Below are positions 1 through 5,171 of a stretch of 5,171 bases of DNA, one piece after another (the stretch's first letter is position 1; the number at the start of each line of letters is the position of its first letter). A model generated the notes under the pieces. It was not told the DNA's origin. It did no database searches and saw nothing but the letters and a program-made list of their open reading frames with translations. A program made the translations under genes and the position numbers. Origin of the DNA: Pseudomonadota bacterium (GTDB lineage Bacteria > Pseudomonadota > Alphaproteobacteria > Sphingomonadales > Sphingomonadaceae); contig JAEWCW010000073.1 of the NCBI GenBank assembly GCA_023390415.1, positions 1 to 5,171 on the forward strand, written 5' to 3'.

Positions 1-255
1 GGGCTCGCCGCCGGCCCGGTCCGCTACGTCGCGAGCCAGCCCTGGCCGTTCCCGGGATCTTTGATGATCGCCTGCATCGCCGATGCGCAGGACGATGCGC
101 TGACCCTCGACAAGACGGAGATCGAAGACGCCTTCTGGATCGACCGCGCCGGCGTTGAGGCCGCCCTTGCCGGCGACACGGCGGCGCCGTTCCTCGCGCC
201 GCCGCGTTTCGCCATCGCCAACAGCCTGATGCGGCGGTGGCTCGCGGGCGCGTGA
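1..255 (+). CDS. nudC: NAD(H) pyrophosphatase NudC, C-terminal fragment (5' end outside window)
   Basis: This is the last 84 residues of a NUDIX hydrolase that splits NADH/NAD+ into NMN(H) and AMP; the E. coli enzyme also removes NAD caps from RNA. The frame is open from base 1 to the TGA at 253-255. The diagnostic sign is SQPWPFPGS (fragment residues 12-20) followed by LM. This is the array C-terminal to the NUDIX box that separates the NADH pyrophosphatase subfamily from other NUDIX enzymes. Further on, the TEIEDAFWI stretch and a terminal LAPPRFAIANSLMRRWL helix match the usual end of the family. The NUDIX box and any zinc-ribbon cysteines lie upstream of the window, so catalytic integrity cannot be judged. 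The fragment should not be read as a gene starting at the internal TTG/ATG near 61-64, because the coding frame is continuous from the left edge. The family call is seen in the sequence plus established knowledge. Confidence 0.93.
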   Translation, partial: GLAAGPVRYVASQPWPFPGSLMIACIADAQDDALTLDKTEIEDAFWIDRAGVEAALAGDTAAPFLAPPRFAIANSLMRRWLAGA

Positions 256-261
256 CCCGTC

Positions 262-289
262 TTGCCCCGCCGCGACGGCCTCTCTAAAG
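262..289 (+). promoter_or_regulatory. Possible promoter for the cytochrome c gene
   Basis: A TTGCCC (262-267) lies 15-16 bases before TCTAAA/CTAAAG (283-289), in the spacer between nudC and the cytochrome gene. TTG-type -35 boxes with degenerate, GC-tolerant -10 boxes are common in alphaproteobacteria. If used, transcription would start near 295, giving a leader of about 55 bases that contains the stem-loop at 308-327. The match is weak and positional, and read-through from nudC is an alternative. Confidence 0.3.
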
Positions 290-307
290 GGGCGCGGACA
301 TTCTTAC

Positions 308-327
308 GCCTGCGCGCTCGCGCGGGC
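308..327 (+). other. GC-rich stem-loop in the leader of the cytochrome c gene
   Basis: GCCTGCGC and GCGCGGGC pair as an 8-bp stem (one U-G pair) around a GCTC loop. It ends 7 bases before the GGAGG ribosome-binding site. No T-run follows on either strand, so it is not a canonical intrinsic terminator. It could be a weak nudC transcript end, a 5' UTR structure, or chance in GC-rich DNA. Confidence 0.35.
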
Positions 328-334
328 GGTCCTC

Positions 335-339
335 GGAGG
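335..339 (+). promoter_or_regulatory. Ribosome-binding site that selects the 351 start
   Basis: GGAGG lies 11 bases before ATG 351 but only 1 base before the out-of-frame ATG at 341. The spacing therefore favours 351. The frame opened at 351 carries the heme motif and the membrane anchor. The frame opened at 341 is arginine-rich nonsense. Confidence 0.6.
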
Positions 340-350
340 CATGAAGGCGC

Positions 351-1025
351 ATGAACGACCGGTCGAACACGATTGCAGGATGGGTGCTGGGCGCCGGCAT
401 CGTCTTCCTCGGTGCCTGGCTCGTGACCGGCCAGATCTTCCAGTCGCACCGTCCCGAGACGATGGGTTATCCGATCGCCGGAGTCGTCGAGGAAGGCGCC
501 GGCGGCGCCGAGGAAGAGCTTCCGATCGCCCATTATCTGCAGACCGCCGATGCCGCCCGCGGCGAGGCGCAGTTCCGCAAGTGCGCCGCCTGCCACACGG
601 TCAACCAGGGCGGCGCCAACGGCCTCGGCCCGAACCTCTGGGCGACGATGGGCGCCAATATCGCGCACGTCCCGGGCTACAGCTATTCGGACGCGCTCAA
701 GAGTCGTGGCGGCGCCTGGGATTGGGAAAATATGAGCCACTGGCTGGCCAGCCCGCGCGCCTTCGCCCCGGGCACCAAGATGACCTTCGCCGGCCTCAGC
801 AATCCGCAGGATCGCGCCGACCTGATGGTCTATCTGAACTCCCAGGGCGGCCGCCTGCAGCTTCCGCCGCCGCCCGCCGCGGCCGGCGGCAGCGACGGCG
901 CCGATGCGCCGGGCGAGAACGAAGCCCAGGCCGCCGACGCTCCCGCACAGGGCGACCAGGGCAGCCCGCAGCCCACCGAGGCCAATCAGGCCTCACCGGG
1001 TGGTGGCGAGGCCAAGGGGCACTGA
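351..1025 (+). CDS. Membrane-anchored class I cytochrome c (CycM/c552-like)
   Basis: This 224-residue protein is a predicted inner-membrane-tethered, periplasm-facing electron carrier. Relatives (CycM of Bradyrhizobium, c552 of Paracoccus) pass electrons from the bc1 complex to an aa3-type terminal oxidase. An uncleaved N-terminal anchor (about residues 8-28, WVLGAGIVFLGAWLV core) is followed by an acidic, flexible spacer (45-57). The class I fold follows, with the heme-attachment motif C78-A-A-C81-H82 (codons 582-596), GLGPNLW (91-97), and the sixth heme ligand Met144 in GTKMTF. DRADLMVYL (154-162) is the closing helix. After residue 168 comes an unusual tail of about 55 residues rich in Ala, Pro, Gly, Gln and acidic residues, not part of the heme fold. 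The start is set by GGAGG at 335-339. The family call is firm; the oxidase partner is inferred, and the protein might serve another periplasmic acceptor. Confidence 0.93.
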   Translation: MNDRSNTIAGWVLGAGIVFLGAWLVTGQIFQSHRPETMGYPIAGVVEEGAGGAEEELPIAHYLQTADAARGEAQFRKCAACHTVNQGGANGLGPNLWATMGANIAHVPGYSYSDALKSRGGAWDWENMSHWLASPRAFAPGTKMTFAGLSNPQDRADLMVYLNSQGGRLQLPPPPAAAGGSDGADAPGENEAQAADAPAQGDQGSPQPTEANQASPGGGEAKGH

Positions 1026-1029
1026 TCGG

Positions 1030-2013
1030 CTAGAAATCGCTGGCCAGCGTCAGCGCCGGGCCCGAGCCTGGCCGCGCGTCGCCGGCGATCCGGAAGCGCC
1101 ATTCGGCGGTCACCCGCAGCCTTTCCTGCCCGAAGGGCACGCGCAGCGTCACCTGCGGTCCCACGTCCAGCCGCGCTAGCCCGGGCTGCGCACCAGCCGA
1201 CAGCGCCGCGCCGATCTCGATTCCGCGGATGGGTACGCCGAGATGCGCCGCGCCGTCCGCGAACAGATCGCGGGAGCGCGTGCCGACCACGCCCGCCTGG
1301 GCGTAGAGGTCGAGCCGCGCGCGCTCGGGCAGCCGCCAGCTCGACCCGCCGTGGAGCAGTAGCGCGAACCCGCTTCGCCCGTCGCGGCCGATCGCCTGGC
1401 GCCGCTCTGCGAGCAGGGCGACCGGCATCGCCTCCAGCGGCCGCCATTCCAGGCCAAGCGCGGCCTCGGCGGCGTCTCGATTGCGGAGCGGCGACGAGAT
1501 GCGGGCGGAGAGCGCGAGCGGACGCGTCAGGCGATAGCCGAGCCTGAAGCCTGCCTGGCTTCCGCCGAGCGTGCCGGCCGAGGCGAGGGTCGCCCGCTGG
1601 TCGCCGCGGACGAGCAGCCAGGCGGATGCCGACCAGCGATCCACCCCGCGAAGCCCAATCAATGGCGCCGCGGCCGCCGGACGCGGTTGTGGCCAGATCT
1701 GGATCGGCGGCGCCTGTGCGATCGGCGTGACCGGCCCGAGTGGCGCCTGCGCATGCTGCACGATTGCTGCCACGGCGATCGGCGGCGGGCTGGGCCGAAC
1801 CGCAGCCCGTGTCGCTTTCGGCATAAGGAGCGGCTGCTCCAGAGGTGTCGTGATGGCCCGCTCCGTCTCGACCCGAGGCGGTGCGGTGGGAACAGCGGTC
1901 GGCGCCTCGGCTGCCTCGCCGGCCGGAATCACCGCCTCCGGCATCAGCATCCACGCGCGCACGCCTGCCCATCCGAGGATGATCACCGCGATGAAGCGCA
2001 GCGGGGCGCTCAT
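1030..2013 (-). CDS. Putative outer-membrane beta-barrel protein, NfrA C-terminal-domain-like
   Basis: This 327-residue protein has three visible parts. Residues 5-24 are hydrophobic (signal peptide or anchor, without a clean AxA cleavage site). Residues about 30-115 form a Pro/Ala-rich, low-complexity linker. From about 120 to the end there are alternating polar/apolar strands typical of a beta-barrel, ending LTLASDF: a C-terminal phenylalanine is the classic BAM recognition signature. The segment GLEWRPLEAMPVALLAERR plus QAIGRDGRSGF (187-216) resembles the repeated R-P-L...P-L...ER...IG...R pattern I recall in the C-terminal domain of the phage N4 receptor NfrA. It is far shorter than E. 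coli NfrA (about 990 residues) and has no TPR region. The start codon overlaps the glycosyltransferase stop (ATGA, 2010-2013). A GAGGTG 8 bases upstream (2022-2027) may act as its ribosome-binding site. Its likely role is surface display or export for the glycosyltransferase product; this is inference. Confidence 0.7.
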   Translation of the reverse strand: MSAPLRFIAVIILGWAGVRAWMLMPEAVIPAGEAAEAPTAVPTAPPRVETERAITTPLEQPLLMPKATRAAVRPSPPPIAVAAIVQHAQAPLGPVTPIAQAPPIQIWPQPRPAAAAPLIGLRGVDRWSASAWLLVRGDQRATLASAGTLGGSQAGFRLGYRLTRPLALSARISSPLRNRDAAEAALGLEWRPLEAMPVALLAERRQAIGRDGRSGFALLLHGGSSWRLPERARLDLYAQAGVVGTRSRDLFADGAAHLGVPIRGIEIGAALSAGAQPGLARLDVGPQVTLRVPFGQERLRVTAEWRFRIAGDARPGSGPALTLASDF

Positions 2014-3332
2014 TCGGCGGGCACCTCGGCCGGGAAGGCATGGTCTGTCTTGTTCCAGCCGAGGTCACGCTTGCCGAGATAGCGGGCAAGCGCGCGCCGT
2101 GCGGCCATGATCGCGATCGTGTTGGCAACGATCACTCGGGGAAGCGCGCGAAGACCCTCTCGCCACCCATAGGCGCTCGCGGTCAGCGCCACTCGGAACC
2201 CCAGCCGCCACAAGACGAGGACTCCGCTCGCCAGCAGCAGCAGGCCCAGAACGCCGCCGATCGGGAGCGGCCCGGCGGCCACGGCCCGCAACAGGTAGAC
2301 GATCACCGACAGATAGCCGACGAGCAGCAGCAAGGCGGCGAAGGGCGCCTGGCGGTCGCGCATCCGCATCCAGCGCTCGGCCAGGCCGCCGCTCCAGCCG
2401 AGCCGGTCCCAGCCCTGGAGCGATATCCCGAGCGCCCACCTCGACTTTTGCGAGACCGCCGCGTCCAGCGTCTTCGGGAACAGCGCCCTGGTCGCGATCA
2501 GCCCGCCCGAGGCCGTGGCGATGCGGACGAAGGCGGAGCGGCCGGCGAGCCGCAGGCCCATCTCATAATCCTCGACCAGGCTCACATCGTCGAACGGCCG
2601 TCCGTTCCCGGCAAGCTCCTCCAGTGCGGCCCGAGAAATCGCGCAGCCGACGCCCGCCGCCGGGATCGCCGCGCCGATCGCCTGCCGGACGATCAGCCCT
2701 TTGACATGGGCATCCAGGAATTCCTCAACGTAATGTCCGGAAATATAACGTGATTTTATGTCGATAAGCGGCAGGACCGGGATCTGGACCATATCGAACC
2801 GCTCGGTCAGCCTATCGAACAGGTCCAGCTCGGCGCCGTGGACGACGTCCTCGGCATCGTGCAGCAGCACCGCCTTGAAGCCGGCGCCCTGCGCCGCCTC
2901 GTCCGCCTTCATCGCCTCAAAGAGCTGATTGAGGCAGTCGGCCTTGGTGGTCGGCCCAGGCGCGGCACCGATGACGAGCCGGATGCGCGGGTCGCGGACG
3001 CTCCGGACCGCTGCCACGGTCGCCGGGTCGTTCGGATAGCAGCCGACATACAGGACGAAATCGCCACCGCTCCAGCGCGCCATCGTGTGGCTGAGCATGT
3101 CCGCGATCACGCCCGCTTCCTCCCACGCCGGCACGAAGACGGCGATCCGCCCGGGCTTGGCCGGCGGCGGAAGGTCGGTGAGCCTCTTGGCCGGCGTGCG
3201 GCGGCGGAACAGCCAGATCAGGTCGATGGCGAGCTCGCTGGCACCGAGCACGAGGAAACCGACCGCTGCGAATAGAGCGATCTCGCGCCACGCAAGATCG
3301 AGCACCGCCAGAAGCGCCTGCCAGTCGCTCAT
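2010..3332 (-). CDS. Membrane family 2 glycosyltransferase, NfrB-like (lacking the c-di-GMP domain)
   Basis: This 440-residue inner-membrane enzyme is predicted to polymerise a nucleotide-sugar. In order: an N-terminal membrane helix (about 17-41); a GT-A fold beginning IAVFVPAWEE (63-72); TTKADCLN (128-135); a DxD-like metal/nucleotide site in LLHDAEDVVH (156-165); YISGHYVEEF (196-205); AAGVGCAISRAAL (225-237); the catalytic-base motif VEDYEMGLRL (253-262); and Q295-K-S-R298-W299, the QxxRW motif of processive synthases. Further membrane helices lie near 330-350, 358-378 and 397-412. SGHYxEEF, PAAGVG and the terminal WNKTDHAFP match what I recall of the phage N4 adsorption protein NfrB. E. 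coli NfrB is a c-di-GMP-activated synthase implicated in a ManNAc polymer. That enzyme is about 745 residues with a C-terminal MshEN c-di-GMP-binding domain, absent here. The ATG at 3330-3332 has only a G-rich stretch as a weak ribosome-binding site. The sugar substrate is unknown. Confidence 0.87.
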   Translation of the reverse strand: MSDWQALLAVLDLAWREIALFAAVGFLVLGASELAIDLIWLFRRRTPAKRLTDLPPPAKPGRIAVFVPAWEEAGVIADMLSHTMARWSGGDFVLYVGCYPNDPATVAAVRSVRDPRIRLVIGAAPGPTTKADCLNQLFEAMKADEAAQGAGFKAVLLHDAEDVVHGAELDLFDRLTERFDMVQIPVLPLIDIKSRYISGHYVEEFLDAHVKGLIVRQAIGAAIPAAGVGCAISRAALEELAGNGRPFDDVSLVEDYEMGLRLAGRSAFVRIATASGGLIATRALFPKTLDAAVSQKSRWALGISLQGWDRLGWSGGLAERWMRMRDRQAPFAALLLLVGYLSVIVYLLRAVAAGPLPIGGVLGLLLLASGVLVLWRLGFRVALTASAYGWREGLRALPRVIVANTIAIMAARRALARYLGKRDLGWNKTDHAFPAEVPAE

Positions 3333-3449
3333 GAGATGAGCCCCCCGCGCGCTTCATCCGATCTGGAGGAAGGCCGCGCAAGCAAACCTCCATTATGGAC
3401 CAAACCGGTATCGCTTCCCGGTGGACGCGGTCGCCGCTAGGACGGCTCG
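3333..3449. promoter_or_regulatory. Divergent intergenic region between glycosyltransferase and nhaA
   Basis: These 117 bases must carry the 5' signals of both divergent transcription units. On the minus strand a CATAAT (3392-3397) resembles a -10 box for the glycosyltransferase operon, but no good -35 sits behind it. TGGAGG (3364-3369) and CCTCCA (3387-3392) form a short inverted repeat with a 17-base loop that touches this box. No TTG-type -35 is visible on the plus strand for nhaA. The spacer is the least GC-rich intergenic piece in the window. I see no small gene in it. Confidence 0.4.
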
Positions 3450-4724
3450 ATGTCCGCGATCGAGACGGCCCGCCCACGCTCCGCCCTGCGCGCTTTCCTC
3501 GACAGCGAGGCGGCCGGCGGGCTCGTTCTGATGGGCGCCGCGGCGCTCGCGCTCATCGTCGCCAACTCGCCGCTCGGCGATCTTTATCTTCACCTCGTCC
3601 ATGCCGAGACCGGCCCGGTCATCGCGCCCAAGCTCGGGCCGATGACCGTCCATCTCTGGATCAACGACGCGCTGATGGCGGTCTTTTTCCTGCTCGTGGG
3701 GCTCGAGATCAAACGAGAGTTCGTCGACGGGCGGCTGTCCACCTGGAGCCAGCGGCGCCTGCCGGTGATTGCAGCAGCAGCAGGAATGGCGCTTCCGGCG
3801 CTGGCTTATCTCGCGATCGCTGGCAGTGCTGAGGGCCTGGGGCGGGGCTGGGCGATACCCGCCGCGACCGACATCGCATTCGCGATCGGCGTCCTTGCCT
3901 TGCTCGGCAGCCGTGCTCCGACCTCGCTCAAACTGTTCCTCACGACCGTCGCCATCGCGGACGATCTCGGCGCGGTGGCGATCATCGCGCTCGCCTATAC
4001 GGACTCGATCGATGTCGCCGCGCTCGCCGCCGCGGCCGCGATCCTCGCCGTCATGTTCGCCATGGGTCGGCTGGGCATAGGCGCACTCTGGCCCTTCCTC
4101 ATCGCCGCCGCCGCGCTCTGGTATGCGGTCCTGCTGTCGGGCGTCCATGCGACGGTCGCCGGCGTGCTCGCCGCTATGGCGATTCCGATCGTCGCGACCC
4201 CCGGCACCCCGGATTCCGCCCACTCGCCGCTCCACCGGCTCGAGCACGCGCTCGCCCCTTGGGTCGCCTTCCTGATCGTGCCCCTGTTCGGCTTCGCCAA
4301 TGCCGGGGTCGGCCTCGCCGGGCTCGGCCTCCCCGACCTGCTGGCGCCGCTGCCGCTCGCAATCGCCGCAGGCCTGTTCCTCGGCAAGCAAATCGGGATC
4401 TTCGCCGCGGTCTGGCTGACGGTGAAGCTCGGCCTTGCCGGCCGGCTGCGCGGCGCGACATGGCTCCAGGTCTACGGAATCGCTGCCCTGTGCGGGATCG
4501 GCTTCACGATGAGCCTCTTCATCGGCGCGCTCGCATTCCCGGACCGGCCGGCGCTGATCGAGGAAGCCAAGCTCGGTGTGCTGGTGGGCTCGCTCCTCAG
4601 CGCCATCCTGGGTTACACGATCCTCCGCCTGGCCCCGCTCCACCCGGACCAGGCGGGAGAGGAAGCGCGCCAGCGCGACGAGATCGACAGCGACGGCGAC
4701 GTCGCCGCACATGAGGGAAGATGA
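3450..4724 (+). CDS. nhaA: Na+/H+ antiporter NhaA
   Basis: This 424-residue inner-membrane antiporter exchanges cytoplasmic Na+ (or Li+) for external H+, supporting pH and salt homeostasis. Twelve membrane segments can be traced. Signature elements, with E. coli equivalents from memory: GLEIKRE (84-90, E78/R81 region); PAATDIAFAIGVLALLG (137-153), whose T140-D141 correspond to T132-D133; AIADDLGAVAII (168-179), whose D171-D172 correspond to the Na+-binding D163-D164; SGVHATVAG (230-238, H225); RLEHALAPW (263-271, the E252/H253 pH-sensor segment); LGKQIGIF (311-318, K300); and CGIGFTMSLFIGALAF (348-363). All ion-binding residues are present. The position equivalent to E. coli H256 is Ala269. 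An acidic tail of about 30 residues follows the last helix, longer than in the 388-residue E. coli protein. The ATG at 3450 has AGGA (3439-3442) 7 bases upstream. Its stop overlaps the next gene. Confidence 0.97.
   Translation: MSAIETARPRSALRAFLDSEAAGGLVLMGAAALALIVANSPLGDLYLHLVHAETGPVIAPKLGPMTVHLWINDALMAVFFLLVGLEIKREFVDGRLSTWSQRRLPVIAAAAGMALPALAYLAIAGSAEGLGRGWAIPAATDIAFAIGVLALLGSRAPTSLKLFLTTVAIADDLGAVAIIALAYTDSIDVAALAAAAAILAVMFAMGRLGIGALWPFLIAAAALWYAVLLSGVHATVAGVLAAMAIPIVATPGTPDSAHSPLHRLEHALAPWVAFLIVPLFGFANAGVGLAGLGLPDLLAPLPLAIAAGLFLGKQIGIFAAVWLTVKLGLAGRLRGATWLQVYGIAALCGIGFTMSLFIGALAFPDRPALIEEAKLGVLVGSLLSAILGYTILRLAPLHPDQAGEEARQRDEIDSDGDVAAHEGR
4713..4716 (+). promoter_or_regulatory. Ribosome-binding site for the lipoprotein gene, inside the end of nhaA
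   Basis: GAGG, within GAGGGAAG, lies 7 bases before ATG 4724 and 4 bases before the adjacent in-frame ATG 4721. The spacing favours 4724, which gives a TGATG stop/start overlap with nhaA and suggests translational coupling. ATG 4721 would only add one methionine. Confidence 0.55.
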
Positions 4725-5171
4725 TGAAGAACCTGCTTGCCTTGCTCACGGCCTTCCTGCTCGCCGCATGCGCGACCGTCGTCCCCGAGCGTGCCGACAG
4801 CCTCGATGCGATCGCCCGCGATTATGTCCGCCTCCAGCTCATCATCGGCGAGAAGGAGGAGGGCTATGTCGACGCTTATTACGGCCCGGCCGAATGGCGC
4901 GAGCGCGCCCGCGCCGAGGCGCCGTCGGTCAGCCTGCCCCAGCTTCGCACCCGGGTGGCCGGCCTGATCGCCAGGATCAACGCGGTCGAGGCGGCGGCGT
5001 CCTATCTCGCCGGCTCGGTCGAGGCGCGGCGCGCGCCCTTCCTGCTCGCCAACCTCCGCGCGGCCGACACCCGCCTGCGCATGCTCCAGGGCGAGCGACT
5101 GAGCTTCGTCGAGGAGGCCCAGGGCCTGTTCGGAGTGACGCCGGAAATCCGTCCGCTTTCCGATTATGACG
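4724..5171 (+). CDS. Putative lipoprotein, N-terminal part of a DUF885-like predicted metallopeptidase (3' end outside window)
   Basis: An open frame of 149 codons runs from ATG 4724 to the right edge without a stop. The N-terminus is a textbook lipoprotein signal: MK, a hydrophobic core, then the lipobox L13-A-A-C16. The +2 residue is Ala rather than Asp, so Lol sorting to the outer membrane is expected. The mature part is helical and charged. EEGYVDAYYGP (45-55) and the RMLQGERLSF...EAQGLFGV region (119-138) recall proteins whose missing C-terminal half carries an HExxPGHH-type zinc motif (DUF885-like). That assignment is from memory, and the decisive motif lies outside the window. The gene is coupled to nhaA by a TGATG overlap, so it is probably co-transcribed, but no functional link is obvious. 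That it is coding is supported by the lipobox, the ribosome-binding site and GC-rich third positions. A plain lipoprotein of unknown function is the alternative. Confidence 0.75.
   Translation, partial: MKNLLALLTAFLLAACATVVPERADSLDAIARDYVRLQLIIGEKEEGYVDAYYGPAEWRERARAEAPSVSLPQLRTRVAGLIARINAVEAAASYLAGSVEARRAPFLLANLRAADTRLRMLQGERLSFVEEAQGLFGVTPEIRPLSDYD

Noticed and set aside
61..255. A small stand-alone gene beginning at 61 or 64
   Set aside because: The frame is open back to base 1 and the upstream residues are the conserved NudC SQPWPFP motif, so this is the end of a longer gene.
331..339. CCTCGGAGG as a hairpin masking the ribosome-binding site
   Set aside because: It is a near-palindrome with no room for a loop, so it cannot fold on itself.
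24..740. Minus-strand open frame of 238 codons across nudC and the cytochrome gene
   Set aside because: It runs antisense through both the SQPWPFP-containing NudC end and the CxxCH cytochrome domain; no independent coding signal.
341..1033. Alternative start ATG 341 for a 230-residue protein
   Set aside because: The GGAGG is only 1 base from this ATG, the frame is Arg-rich, and it lacks the heme motif and anchor present in the 351 frame.
986..2128. Minus-strand open frame of 380 codons overlapping the barrel-protein gene
   Set aside because: Arg/Ala-rich composition with no domain pattern. The alternate frame has a membrane or signal helix, barrel-like strands, a terminal Phe and the ATGA coupling.
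2040..2753. Plus-strand open frame of 237 codons opposite the glycosyltransferase
   Set aside because: Gln/Arg/Pro-rich antisense translation of the glycosyltransferase; no ribosome-binding site or motif.
3393..4712. Minus-strand open frame of 439 codons opposite nhaA
   Set aside because: It is a mirror of the GC-rich nhaA codons, with a highly charged Arg/Glu/Gly-rich composition and no fold or motif, while the opposite strand encodes an unmistakable NhaA.
1..5171. CRISPR arrays, tRNA or rRNA genes, insertion sequences, prophage or toxin-antitoxin genes
   Set aside because: No regularly spaced repeats, cloverleaf-like structure, transposase motifs or terminal repeats were seen; the window is almost fully occupied by the genes listed.

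Overview
The window is GC-rich (about two-thirds GC by eye) with strong G/C third-position bias, densely packed genes and short spacers. Gene content and protein style suggest an alphaproteobacterium, most likely a sphingomonad. The clues are a NudC-type NUDIX protein followed by a membrane-anchored CycM-like cytochrome c, and an NfrB-like glycosyltransferase of the kind I remember from that group. The lineage is inferred from memory, not from a search.

Layout: (1) 1-255 (+) is the 3' end of an NADH pyrophosphatase gene (nudC). (2) A 95-base spacer holds a promoter-like element, a GC-rich stem-loop and a ribosome-binding site. (3) 351-1025 (+) encodes a membrane-anchored class I cytochrome c. 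It converges, with only 4 bases between stop codons, on (4) a two-gene minus-strand operon. In transcription order this operon is a family 2 membrane glycosyltransferase resembling the N-terminal half of the phage N4 adsorption protein NfrB (3332-2010), then a small predicted outer-membrane beta-barrel protein (2013-1030) resembling the C-terminal domain of NfrA. The two overlap by ATGA. (5) A 117-base divergent spacer follows. (6) 3450-4724 (+) is a complete nhaA, a Na+/H+ antiporter. It is coupled through TGATG to (7) a lipoprotein gene that runs off the right edge (4724-5171) and whose N-terminal half resembles a family of DUF885-like putative metallopeptidases.

Functionally, nudC and the cytochrome c are housekeeping genes (NAD(H) and RNA-cap turnover; electron transfer in the periplasm). 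The most interesting unit is the glycosyltransferase/barrel pair. In E. coli, NfrB and NfrA form a c-di-GMP-activated exopolysaccharide synthesis and export system that also serves as the phage N4 receptor. The pair here looks like a stripped-down version: the glycosyltransferase has the catalytic core and QxxRW motif but no room for the C-terminal c-di-GMP-binding domain, and the outer-membrane partner has no TPR region. nhaA and the lipoprotein gene form a separate rightward transcription unit. I found no RNA genes, CRISPR arrays, insertion sequences or phage genes.
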